DNA of 64,000 nucleotides. It comes from Datura wrightii (taxonomy: Eukaryota > Streptophyta > Magnoliopsida > Solanales > Solanaceae). Shown piece after piece: positions 22,486 through 35,400 of this stretch. Where the stretch lies: NCBI GenBank assembly GCA_035772735.1, contig JASDFA010000007.1, positions 85,645,501-85,709,500 of the forward strand, read 5' to 3'. A program made the translations under genes and the position numbers. Numbering within the stretch: position 1 is the stretch's first letter; every line of letters begins with the position of its first letter. The notes beneath the pieces are model-generated. The model was not told the origin of the DNA. It saw only the letters and a list, made by a program, of their open reading frames with translations, and did not search any database.

Positions 22486-24519
22486 ATTGAAGGAAATTTT
22501 TCACCAGGTTCATACTCTATTTTCCTTTTATTTTCGTGTTGTTATATGTATTTTAAAATAAATGAATGATAATTCTTTAAGTTTTCTTAGTTAATTAGCT
22601 CATCTGAATCTAAAGGCTTCATATATGGTATTAGCATGTTTAACACTGTTGCGCGATATTTTTGAATAGCTGGTGAGCTCTGTAATTCCTTATTTCAAGT
22701 AAGTCTTAACTGGACTTATTTTTCTTTGCTGGTTTGTTTGATATTAGTACTTGAATATTTTTTTAAAAATGTAAACCTTCTGCTGCTTTTTTTTTTTCAT
22801 TTTATAGTTCATGTTTGTCTAATTTTTATAATCTAATTCCTTCATTAGTTTTTTTTTTTCTTGAGTTAGGCAGTAAAGAGGAGATGAAGTTAACGAGAGA
22901 GATATTTGGAATTTTGTTTGTGAGTATTTGCTGAAATATTTGTATATATATTAAAGGGTTTTATTAGTATCTTGTTATACCTTCTTCTTCGTATGAATGC
23001 TTTGATCTTTTCTGGGAAATTTTGAATCCATTAGTGACTGTGCTATCCTTTGTAAATGAGTCCAACTTAGTAATGAGATCATTCTTATTTGTTTGTTTAT
23101 TGGATGTATTCAGCGCATTAACGGAGATCAAAAAAAAATTCCCATTTATTAAGCGGTGGCTATTATGCCCTGTTACGTATGGGTTATTTTGAACTTTCAC
23201 TTAATCTGTTGCTAGAGTTACATTATTTTTGCAACCCTGTTTATGAGAAATATATATAAGACTTGTTTTTGGTATAGATACATATTTATTTTTGGAACTG
23301 TTTGTCCCATTACGAATTCAATCTCATCATAAATCATTTTGTCTCTCGTTTAACTCCATTTTTAAATCTACTCTTTAAATTTTATGAAATGATCTTTGAA
23401 TGCTTGGTTTCAGCCAACTTGGCTACGTGTGTGTGTATATATATATATCAACCCGCTATTAACAATGATGCCATATATAAGAATAAGAAAGATGGGTTTT
23501 TTTTTTTTTTTTTTTTTTTTTTTTGGTGATATTGCTGGGCTGTTTTGTTGGAATGTTTTGGTGCTTTGGTTTATTTTTATTATTATCATTATCATATTAA
23601 TGTACCAGTTTGTTCATTGTAATGATATTCTCTTATCCAAGCACACCACATGACGTCTTTCACCTTCACTTACTGCGTATACAAATTCCGCTGATGGGGT
23701 AACTTACAAAAATTTTAAAAAGATCACTAGTACTTTAGAGACACAAATATTATTCATGTTCACTCTTATCATTTTATTTTTACGGTATGTGGTTGGTTTC
23801 GTATTATGTGGGGGATCGTCGTTTAAATTATTTTTTGTTGAGTTTTGTTAATTCTTTTTGTTTGAAAATGTAAGGATGAAAAGAAATTGTTGTCTTCTGT
23901 TTGTTTAAAAATGGTTTACTGTTCCATTTTGCCGAAGTGCATATCCTCAAAAGTCCATTTGAAATTAATTAATTAATTAGCTTACTCATTTAATTTTGTG
24001 GTTAAGCCAATATATGAAGTATTGCTCTATTTCTATGTTGAAGGAACTAAATGCTGCAGCGTCAAATTTATATTAAGTTATTTGCGTCTCGAAAATGCAT
24101 AAACATTTTGTAAGCAATCTGTTTGCTCCAGCCTCCAGCAACAAGACAAGCCACCGTATTTTCTATCTTGGGGCATTAAGTTTGGCTCCAATTTTCCTTT
24201 CTCTTATTGATTTTTTCTTTAATTTCATCTTCTATATGTTTTCTTTGGTTTTGGTTTAAATGGTCTTGCTGTTAAACTTTAGTTTGTCGGGATTTACATG
24301 TAGAAGAAATGTGCGTTTAGTTTACTCAAATTTTTTAATTATATTGTCTCGATATTATTATAATCATGTTGGAGAAAAAGAAGAAAAGAGAAATAAGTGG
24401 AAAGAACATGTGGCGAGGGAGAAGTTAGGATTTAATTTTAGTTTCAAACTTTCATCGAGAAAAGAGCTAGTTGAGTTTTTATTTCAAAAATTTAGAAATT
24501 AGCTTAATTAATTTAAGTA
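22486..24519. other. AT-rich unassigned DNA with simple repeats
   Basis: No coding sequence is recognised. A GT run followed by an AT run lies at about 23428-23449 and a run of 28 T at 23497-23524. The right flank of the CATAT site should continue the left flank at 9800-10118, so any gene begun there would continue here, but I see no exon. Confidence 0.5.
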
Positions 24520-25163
24520 ATAATTAACGATGAGGTCGGAAAGCGTTGCTACGGATAAATCGTTTAAATAAAATTCATCTATCATATTTATAGCCCAATT
24601 AACGGGGTAAAAAAACTTTTAAGTATATTAAACGCTTGTTTAGGCACGAAAAGGTGGAACGACCATAAATGCCTCAAAAAGAGTGAGACACCGATCAATA
24701 AATCATGGTAAGGTTAAAAAGCGCTGCTATCAGTACGTCATGCATTAATAATTTAAATTAATTTCAAAAAGTTTTAAAACGAAACGAAAAGACAAACCAA
24801 CAACCTTTTAAGCCTACAAGCATAATGTATCCAAAAAAATTAAGTTAAGTTGAATATAAGTCGATAAAGTGATCGTGTTAGAATCACGGGATTCAAGAAA
24901 TGCCTAACAGCTTCCCCTCGGTCAACAGAATTCCTTAGAGGTCTTCTGTTTTCGCGGACCAATAAATAAGAGTCACTTCCTTTTAATTATGAATTTAATA
25001 AGTGACTTGGAATACCAAATTCCAATTTTAAGTGTTAGACTCTAAATAAATAAATCATTCTCTTCTCAATATGCCACTTCAATTGGAAAAAACCTTTAAA
25101 TAATAAAATCCTTCTTCGTCATTTCGGGCGAGAAGTTGTTAAAAAAGGGGTGTGACAACGATA
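24520..25163 (-). repeat. fragment of a Tat/Ogre-type LTR
   Basis: On the minus strand it begins TGTCACACCCCTTTTTTAAC and continues with blocks resembling Solanaceae Tat/Ogre LTR ends, including a CCTCTAAGGAATTCTGTTGACC region and GAAGCTGTTAGGCATTTCTT. The LTR end at 55556-55800 shows a loosely similar arrangement. The left limit is uncertain, and no internal region or target duplication was found. Confidence 0.4.
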
Positions 25164-25193
25164 TTTGTTGCGCGGACGAATACAATCTATATA

Positions 25194-25957
25194 GAGCCCG
25201 TGTAGTTTAGCTGGAAAAAAAATGGCTTTTAAACATAAGTGCTTAAAGTACTTTTTAAGTGGTAAAACTTATTTTATAAATAAGCAGTTATGTATTTGGA
25301 TAAAAGTATTGAAGCTGAAAAAAATTTATTGATGTGTTTGGTACAAAGTGCTATTAAGCACTTATTTTGGGTCAAATAACTGAAATACCCTTAAAGTTGT
25401 TAACACTATAAAAAACGAATTACCATGATATTTTTATTTCTAAAATAATAAAAAGCTAAATTAATTTTCATTTTCATTTATTTTTAATATAAACTAAATA
25501 TTAAAGTTATTTTTAATTTTTAAAATATATAATTTAAATAAAATTAGGCAAATCTCTCCTTAATAAATGATTATAGTTCTATTTTTTATTTGTCAAATCG
25601 AATATTAATAATTTAAATGAGTTAATACAACCTCAATTTTTTTCTTTTTTTTTCTTTTCAGATAATTTTAATTATTTTTTTCTAATATGCACAAAAAAAT
25701 AAATTTTTGTCAAAGATTTGAGTAGGGTATTATTGAAATTAAGAAAATATTATGAGATGAAAAGGTGAATAGTTTAGTCAAACTTAAATGATTTATAAGT
25801 CAAAAAATAAAAAATTGATATCTATCAACTTTTGGCTTTGGCTTTTGACTTTTGGCTTTTTTTAAAACAATTTTCAATTTTTTTAAGCACTTTTTAATAA
25901 AACCAAACACTACAAACAGTTAAAAAACCAGCTTATAAGCTAAACCAAACACCCTCT
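25194..25957. mobile_element. hAT-like non-autonomous element (MITE)
   Basis: The left end (CCCGTGTAGTTTAGCTGG) and the reverse complement of the right end (AGGGTGTTTGGTTTAGCTTA, then TAAGCTGG) are imperfect inverted repeats. The interior is AT-rich, with AAGTGCTTAAAGTA near the left end and AAGCACTTTTTAAT near the right. There is no coding capacity. A clear 8-bp target duplication was not found. Confidence 0.6.
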
Positions 25958-26240
25958 AGGCACATAATAATGAAAATTTTGCTTCTAATGATAATTAAGG
26001 AAAATATAATTACAAGCGGTAATTAGATAGCAGACTATAGTCATTTATGGAAGTTCCACGGAGACTTTACTACAGTGGCCTGGATCCATAACAAGACTAT
26101 GGACAATGCTGAATGTTGAAACAGTGGCTGGCCCTGTTCGAGCACTTCTAGTCTCATAAACTTGCTACTTCATCCGTCTAGAGTAAGACTTTGTTACACT
26201 TGTAAACATAAAATGAATGGTTACGAAGATAAGACAATAC

Positions 26241-26434
26241 ATTGTTTCTGCTAAGTTGGCAGACAAAGAATATGGTTTCAATTTGTAGCTTATTTGAAGA
26301 CCAGGTTGTGACATGTTTTCATGGATAAGCACAGTATTGTTTCTGCTAAGTTGGCAGACAAAGAATATGGTTTCAATTTGTAGCTTATTTGAAGACCAGG
26401 TTGTGACATGTTTTATCGCATGGATAAGCACAGT
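26241..26434. repeat. tandem duplication of the PAE stop-codon region
   Basis: Copy 1 (26241-26335) and copy 2 (26336-26434) are near-identical. Copy 2 is the genuine 3' end of exon 12 and contains the stop at 26385-26387. Copy 1 lies downstream in the gene and lacks four bases (ATCG) present in copy 2, so it would be out of frame if it replaced copy 2. As placed, it only lengthens the 3' untranslated region. Confidence 0.9.
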
Positions 26435-29400
26435 CAATCGCCTTTACTCCTGCTCTATCAAAATACCAATCTCCAACTGCAAGTGCGACCGGCTGCTTAT
26501 AGTTCAAATGTTATTTGTCAATGATGATGTAAAAATGCAAATTATCTTTTTTGCAGTATTCAATGTGGATTTCCAATCTTAAACGTACCTTGTTATCAAT
26601 AAGGGGAGAATCATCAGCAAACCATGTATCCTGCCTCTCGGATTGACAGTGAGCGAAGCATGAGTTTATGAATAACCCATTTTGTGTTGAGGCAGCAAAG
26701 CCTTTAATAGCATTTAGCATGTCATTTCTGAAACCTGCCCAAAAATGTATGCAAGTCCATGGTCTAAGAATACTGAAAAGGGATAAAAGGCCAACAGCTT
26801 TTATTTTTGAGCATACCTTGTAGAAATTGAATTTGTGATTCAGAACATTGTTCATTATTGCGTTTACAATCATGCCACAAGCCATGAGGATCAGCTACTG
26901 GAGGAGCCAAACTGGATTGAACCTATAGGAAGTTGCAAAACAAAACATTTCAATCATTCCATAAAAATTGCAATGTATGCAAACACTGAAAAGTTGAATC
27001 TCATTCCATCTCCAAATAGGAAAAAACTAAATTGGTGGAGTTAAAAGAATTTGCCTGCCAGGAATCATAGGCAGCATTCAGTAGAAATAGCGGGGTCTTG
27101 ATATTGCCAATCAAATTCTGAGGAAAGAAGCACTGAAAGGCACAAATATAGGAATTGTATTAGTAACGTGACAAGATATCAGATATTGAAAGGCCAAATA
27201 TATCAAAAGGACTTACAGAGGTTGGATCAAGTTGGTTGGTACAAGTACTTGGTAGTGTCTTCTGAAGACCCTGTTAAACATTACAAAAATTGATCCTAAG
27301 CAAGGCCCCAAGATAGTTATACAATCTAATAATGACTTTCTTTAACGGTTATTCTTTTATTTAGAGTTCAATCTGATAAGAAATTGTCTAAAGAACCAAT
27401 AAAGTGATAGGGGTATCAAGTTGTTGAGCCAGACTATGAAGGTTCAGGAGAGATGGGTGTAAATGAGGGTGAGGAGCATGGTTATGTCGGGGCGCTCAAC
27501 TATAAAAGTCATTCATCACAGGGAAACTGGTGGAGCACTATAGGGACCAGATGGACTTACATATGGTGTTCATCGGTCTAAAAAAGATTTACGACAAAGT
27601 TCCTACGAAGGTCCTATGGAGATGCTTGGAGGCTACAAGTATATCTATGGCATATACTAGAGTGATCAAGGACATGTACGATGAAGCCAAGACCGGGTAA
27701 GAACAGTGAGAAGAAACTCGGAGTACTTCCCAATTTTGATGGGGTTGCACCAGGAATCAGCCCTTAGCCTGTTTTTTATTCGCCTTGGTGATGGATAAAT
27801 TGACCTAACAAATTCAAGGTGAGGTGCCATGGTATATGTTATTTGCGGATGACATAGTTCTTATTGATCAAACTCGTGGCGGAGTTAATATTAAGCTGGA
27901 TAGAGACACCTTGAAGTCTAAAGGGTTCAGGTTGAGCAAAACCAAGACAGAATACTTGGGGTGCAAATTCAGTGACGTATGAAGATGGCGTGGAAGTAAG
28001 ACTTGATACACAGGTCATCCAAAAGCGAAGAAGTTTCAAATATCTTGGATCTATTATCCAAGGAAATAAGGAGATTGACTAGGTTGTCACTCACCTTTTG
28101 ATACAAGGTGGATGAAATGGAGGCTCGCATCCACAATCTTGGGTGATAAGAAGGTGCCACCAAAACTTAAACGCAAATTATACAGAGTGACGGTTAGACC
28201 AACTATGGTGCATGGGTGGAGTGTTGATTAGTCAAGAACTCTCAAGTTCAGAAGAATAACTCAGAATTGGAACAAAGTGAGACCAAATAGAGTCAAATGA
28301 ATATAAAATTTTCATATAGTCGACATTAACTACTTCGGGATTGAGATTATTTGATTGGTTATTTTATTTTTATTTTTGTTTTGAAAAGGTAAGATTCGAT
28401 TGAGATGGTCAAGAAAGATATTTTATGAAGGGAGAATTGTTAGCATGATACACAAGATATTTTAGATATGATAAATTATTGAATAGAGATATTTTAGATA
28501 TGATAAATTATGAATAGAGATATTCTAGATACATGAAAATATGCTTAGGGATATTTTATATTTATTGTAGAATATTGTGTAGTATTAACTATAGAATAAT
28601 TGGTAGGATTTACATTAAGTGTAGAATAATTTACTTCCTTTTATCTCTTATTTCTCTTGTGTATAAATACCAATGTAATATGACGTATTGAAGAAAAAGT
28701 TAAGACAATCATTCTTATTTCTCGTGTCTTCTCTATTTCTGACATGGTATCAAAGCCTTCTCTTCTTTGATTCATAGAGTTCTTGATTTGTGGTTACTTT
28801 CAATTTCTTTTTGAAAGTTTTTGTTTTCTTGGTTGTTCATCAACAATTAGTCCTAAAATACGTAGGACTCTTGGTCTTGATTTTCTAGCTATTTTTTCGT
28901 ATCATTGTGTTTTTTATTTTTGCTATTCAAAAACATGACTTCACATCAGTTTGAGTCTTTCAGTGTTCGTTTCACTGGAAAAAATTATTCATCTTGGGAA
29001 TTTCAATTTCAACTATTTGTTACTGGAAAAGAATTATGGGGCCATATAGATGGTAGTGATCCTGCTCCTACCGATCCTACAAAGTTAGGTCAGTGGAAGC
29101 TCAGAGATGTCAGGTGATTACATGGATTTTAGGGTCAATTGACCCTCTTATTGTTCTTAATCTCAGGCCATACAAGACTGCAAAGGCTATGTGGGATTAT
29201 TTACAAAAGGTTTATAACCAAGACAATAGCGCAAGACGCTTTCAGCTAGAGCATGAAATTGCTAGTTACTCTCAAGGGGGTCTCTCTGTTCAAGATTATT
29301 CTGGATTTCAGAACTTATGGGCTGAATTCACTAATATTGTTTATGCTAAAATACATGTTGAATCTCTCTCTATAATTCAAGTAGTTCATGAGCAAAGCAA

Positions 29401-32400
29401 GCGAGACCAATTTTTGATGAAATTGCGGCATGATTTTGAGATTGTTCGCTCTAACTTGATGAATCGTGACCCGTCTCCCTCCTTGGATGTCTGTTTTAGG
29501 GAATTACTTCGTGAAGAGCAATGTCTTCTCACACAAAATGTTTTCAAGCAAGAAAACATTCATACTGTTGCATTTACTGCTCAAGGAAAAGGAAAGGATA
29601 GGGATATGAGCAAAACTCAATGCTACAGTTGCAAGGAATATGGTCATATTGCTAGCAATTGTGGTAAGAAGTTTTGTAATTATTGTAAACAACAGGGGCA
29701 TATCATCAAGAAGTGCCCCACACGTCCTCAAAATCGCAGGATCAATGCTTTTCAAGCTGGGACAACTGGTTCCACTTCTGATAACTCATCTTCAACTAGA
29801 ACTACCAACCAACTTGTTGTTCCAGCAGCGGGACAAGTTCTTACTCCTGAAATGGTACAACAAATGATCGTGTCAGCCTTTTCAGCTTTGGGGCTACAAG
29901 GTAATGATATTACACCAAATTTTTGGCTTGTTGATTCTGGCGCTTCCAATCATATGACCAACTCATCTATGCTAAGAAATGTTCGTGAGTATCACGGTCC
30001 ATCACAAATTCAGATTGTCAGTGGTAGTAATTTACCCATTACCAAGGTTGGGGATATTACTGAAACTTTCAAGAATGTTTTTGCAACATCAAAGCTCTCC
30101 ACTAGTCTTATTTCAGTTGGTCAATTGGTATATAACAACTGTGATGTGAATTTTTCTCGTAATGGTTGCCTTGTGCAGGATCAGGTGTCAGGGACGATAA
30201 TCACGAAGGGGCCTAAAGTTGGAAGATTGTTTCCTATATGTTTTTCCATTCCTCGTGTTCTATCTTTTGCTTATACTTCTACAGCTAGTAAGACTGAGGT
30301 TTGGCATAAGCGTCTAGGACATCCAAATTCTATTGTGTTATCTCATTTATCAAATTCTGGTTTATTGGGAAATCAGAACCAATTTTTAGCAACTCCCTTT
30401 GATTGTTCTACTTGTAAATTATGCAAAAGTAAAACTCTTCCTTTTCCTAATTTTGGTAGTCGTGCTACAAAGTGTTTTGATGTAATTCATAGTGATGCTA
30501 GGGGCATTTCACCAATTATTTCTCATGCTCATTTCAAGTACTTTGTGACGTTCATAGATGATTATAGTCGATTTACATGGGTGTATTTTCTCCGTTCTAA
30601 ATCTGAGGTATTTTCCATATTCAAGACATTTTTGACTTACATTGAGACTCAATTTTCTACCTGTATCAACCTATTAAGATCTGATTTTGGTAGAGAATAT
30701 ATGTCTCATGAATTCAATAATTTCTTGCTTCAGAAAGGAATTGTCTCACAACGCTCTTGCCCATATACACCACAGCAGAATGGGGTTGCTGAGCGTAAAA
30801 ATCGTCATCTTTTGGATGTCACTCATACTTTATTGATTGAGTCCTCTGTCTCATCTAAGTACTGGGTTGAAGCTTTGTCTACTGTTTTCTATTTAATTAA
30901 TAGGTTGCCATCTAAAGTGTTAAATCTTGACTCTCCATATTATCGTCTTTATCACCAAAATCCTAGATATGATAATTTTCATACATTTGGTTGTGTTTGT
31001 TTTGTGCATCTTCCTCCCTCTCAATGCAATAAACTTTATGCTCAGTCTACTAAATGTGCCTTTATGGGTTATAATACTTCACAGAAAGGTTTTATTTTCT
31101 AGGATCCAAGTTCTAACAAATTTCGTGTTTCTAAAAATGTTGTTTTCTGTGAGAATCAATATTTCTTTCCTGCTCATGTTGAGTCATCTTCTGTTTCTCC
31201 TATTCTTCCTACTTTTGAAGATTTGTCATCTTCTTCTAAGCGGTTCAAACCTGGATTTGTGTATGAACGACGCCGACCAACTTTACCCCTTCCCGAAATT
31301 GATCCGCCACCTGAGCCTACTCTTCAACCAGAAATTGAGATTTCTTCAAGGACTGCTCCTCTTGAGCCTCCTCGACGATCAACCAGAGTATCTCGTATTC
31401 CTAACTGGTATGGTTTTTCTTCTACTTTATCCACCATCTCTATTCCAACAGGTTACTCACAAGCCTCCAAGCTTGAATGTTGGCAGAAAGCAATGAAGGA
31501 AGAACTTTTGGCTCTTAAAGAAAATAATACATGGGAGATTGTTCCTTGTCCTTCAAATGCCCGTCCAATTGAATGTAAATGGGTTTATTCAATTAAACTT
31601 CATTCTAATGGAACACTTGATCAGTACAAAGCTCGACTGGTGGTCCTTGGTAACAAACAAGAGTATGGTGTGGACTATGAGGAGACTTTTGCACCGATAG
31701 CAAAAATGACTACCGTGCGAACTATTATTGCCATTGTTGCATCACAAAACTGGCCTCTTCATCAAATGGATGTCAAAATGCTTTTCTCCATGGTGATCTC
31801 AAAGAAGATATCTATATGAAACCTCCACCTGGTTTGTTTTCATCACCTACATTAGATGTTTGCAAGTTGAAGCGGTCTTTGTATGGATTAAAACAAGCTC
31901 CCAGAGCTTGGTTTGACAAGTTTCGGTCTACTTTGCTTCACTTTTCTTTTGAACAGAGTAAATATGACTCATCCTTCTTTCTTCGGAAAACATCTACTGG
32001 TTGTGTTCTTTTATATGTAGATGATATTATTATCACAGGAACTGATTCTTCATTAGTCTCTAGCCTCCAACAGCAGCTTAACGATTCTTTTCATATGAAG
32101 GATCATGGCACTCTTACATATTTTTTGGACTTGGAAGTTCATTATGATTCTTTAGGTGTATTCTTAAACCAAGACAAATATACTCAGGATTTGATTGCTT
32201 TGGCTGGTCTTCAAGAATCTTCCTCTGTAGATACTCCATTGGAATTAAATGTTAAGTATCTTCATGATGAAGGAGATCTTCTTCCTGATCCAACTTTGTT
32301 TCGTCAATTAGTTGGGAGCCTAAATTATCTTACTATTACTCGGCCTGATATCTCTTTTGCAGTTCAACAAGTCATTCAATTTATGCAGGCTCCCCGTCAT

Positions 32401-35400
32401 CTACATTTGGTGGTTGTTCGTCGCATCATTCGATATCTCTCAGGAACATGTACTCGTGGATTGTTCTTTCCTAGTGGCTCACCTATTCAGCTTAATACAT
32501 TTAGTGATTCTGATTGGGCTGGATGTCCTGATACTCGTCCCTCAGTCATGGGTTGGTGTATGTTTCTCGGAGATTCCTTGATATCTTGGAAAAGCAAGAA
32601 GCAAGAAGCAGACCGTGTTTCAAAATCTTCAACAGAGTCTGAATATCGAGCAATGTCTACTGCTTGCTCCGAGATTATTTAGCTTCGTGGTTTACTTGCA
32701 GAAGTTGGATTTCCTCAATCTAGTCCTACTCCTCTCCCTGCTGACAACACAAGTGCCATTCAGATTGCTACAAATCCGGTTTATCATGAAAGGACCAAAC
32801 ATATTGAAGTGGACTGTCATTTTATTAGAGAAGTTGTAGATAAAAGAGTTATTATTCTTCCACATGTATCCAGTGATCTTCAAATAGCTGATGTGTTTGC
32901 AAAATCAATGACACGACAACGTCATCGATTTCTAGTAGGCAAATTGATGCTTTTTGATCAACCAGCATCAATTTGAGGGGGGATGTTAGCATGATACACA
33001 AGATATTCCAAATATGATAAATTATGAATAGAGATATTTTAGATATGATAAATTATTAATAGAGATATTCTAGATATTTTAGATATGATAAATTATGAAT
33101 AGAGATATTCTAGATACTCGAAAATATACTTAGGGATATTTTATATTTATTGTAGAATATTGTGTAGTATTAACTATAGAATATTTGGTAGAATTTACAT
33201 TAAGTGTAGAATAATTTGCTTTCTTTTATCTCTTATTTCTCTTGTATATAAATACTAATGTAATATGATGTATTGAAGAAAAAATTAAGACAATCATTCT
33301 TAGTTTCTCTTATGTCTTCTCTGTTTCTGACAAGAATTAGTAGTTATTCAGTTGAAACTGCATCTCATTTTTTTGGACTTTTTTAATTTCTCCAAGGGTG
33401 CTGACTTGGTACGAAGACTGCAGCATCTCCCTAACTGTAATAGAAACTTGACAACAGTTAATCCTCAACTTAGATAAATACTTTAAGACATTAACAGATG
33501 TTTCGAAAATCAAACATGTAAATGTTAGTAGCTTGATGAAATTGACCAACATAGAGTATGAGTTGTCCAAACCTGCAAGCTAACTACGCCTTGAAAGAAA
33601 TCTCGGAGCGCGTGCCCACCAGATACATCAGTTCTGCGCATCCACAAAGGACCATTACATAATCTTGTTACTAAAGAAGTTGAAGAGCATGTAATACCTT
33701 TATTCTTGAATTTAAGAAAACAAAAGTATACTAGGTGCTTCAAGATTAGGAAAGTACACATCCATAAATAATCCAGCATCACTTAGGCACTTCACTTTGG
33801 TACTGCTTTGGAACAAAGTGCGGAACTCATCGCAGTGCAATATTGAAGCTAGACCACCAGCAGAACATCCAGAGAGAAGAGCCTGAAGTACGACTAACGA
33901 TATCAAATCATGAATTACAAGAACAAGCAAAATGACAAGGCAAAAAGTAATTTTGACCTGCTGGGCATTTCGCATTCCTTTCGACATTAACTCGGCCATT
34001 GCTGCTTCCCATATACGTTGACCTCTAAACTGCAGTTCTGCAGCCTGGAGAGAAATGTAATATAATATTTCAAAAGGAAAAAATTTAAGGTAGACAAAAC
34101 AAGCCAGCAATTGTTTTAATGAAAACATACAATATATTTCACACAGTAAGATCATATAATAACTTCAAATGCTTATACTTGCCCAAAACTTAAAATAACA
34201 GGTGCATGCGTGGACATCAGATGGTTTCACCTGTAGAGATAGATAAATCGTTGGTATCATGACTATACGTAAAATTTCAGAAATTTCAGGTAAAGGGGCA
34301 TCTCAGAGTGCCCTGTTCCCTGCCTATCTCTTAATTAGTCTCTCGGCAAATTTTACAAGCATAGAAAAAGTCAGAGGATAAGAGGGAGCTACAAGTAGGG
34401 TGTTGTTGAATTTGAACAGAAAATTTAGCATTTGCTGATATTTGCCCTTCAAGCAGCACTATGCTGTGTCCCCATGAGAACATAGTTCTGAAATTTACAC
34501 CTTAATTCGGAGCTTTTCAATGAGAAGATATACTCACAAGCAGATGCAAAAGACAAGTAGCACCTTGCGAATTTTTTCTTTTCTTTTTTTTTTTTTTTGG
34601 ATAAGGTAATGTAAATTTCATTAATAAGTACCAAGTAGGAACTAAAAGCAGACAAACTGCAGCACAGCTGCAACTGTTACAATCTCAAAACTTCCATAAA
34701 GTCTATGGACTGATCTAAAGTCTTCTGCCATACTCCCCCTACACCAAAAGTATAAATTTTGAAGACATTTATTTTTAACACTAGCTAAATGATTCTTCTG
34801 ATTCTCAAAACACTAATACCTTGAAAAGTTAGAACTTCTAAGCACATCCTCTGCCTCGCCGGAAGCATGAAACTTGGGAAGAGTAACACAGAAATGCCAA
34901 AAAGTTTAAACACACTTTGTTTCAATTCTCACCATAATGTCATTGAGCTAACAAGAAAAGGAAGGGAGCCAAAAGATTGCTGTCCTTTTCCCAACCTCCA
35001 GCAAGAAGAATATCAATTTAATAAACGTCATTTCCCTCTACTGCCATTCAAATGCCAAGAGAGCAAGAAAAGAAAAAGACCAGACTACAAAAAATATAAA
35101 GAAAATAAAATAGTTAAAAGGTACGAAAATTTGGAGTCACCGTATAGTGTGACAAGTTTCAGCTCATTTTCTTCTCCCTCCATTTACTTTTGCAGACTAA
35201 CAGCACGTTTACATAATCAATGAAAAAGTAAAAGATGAATATGATGCATGGTCTTACAAACCTTATTTTCGCTGTCCCCTGTAAAGGAGGCACCATCGCA
35301 GTACCGAACTTTTACTCTATTCCAGTTAAAAAAATCTGCATTCAAGGAAGAGACGGTAAGGAAAAGCCCTTAAATATAGAAAATATAAAATACTTAAAGT

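Larger units (their letters stand above)
28438..33332 (+). mobile_element. Ty1/copia retrotransposon in PAE intron 7
   Basis: LTRs at 28438-28744 and 32984-33332 begin TGTTAGCATG and end TTTCTGACA. The flanks are AGAAT at 28433-28437 and 33333-33337. A primer site for tRNA-iMet (TGGTATCAAAGCC) starts at 28745 and a purine tract precedes the 3' LTR. One gag-pol frame is broken only by two single-base losses and two stops. The domain order protease, integrase, RT, RNase H defines copia. It is transcribed opposite to PAE. Short LTRs suggest an Ale/Ivana/Tork-like clade, which I cannot settle. Confidence 0.95.
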
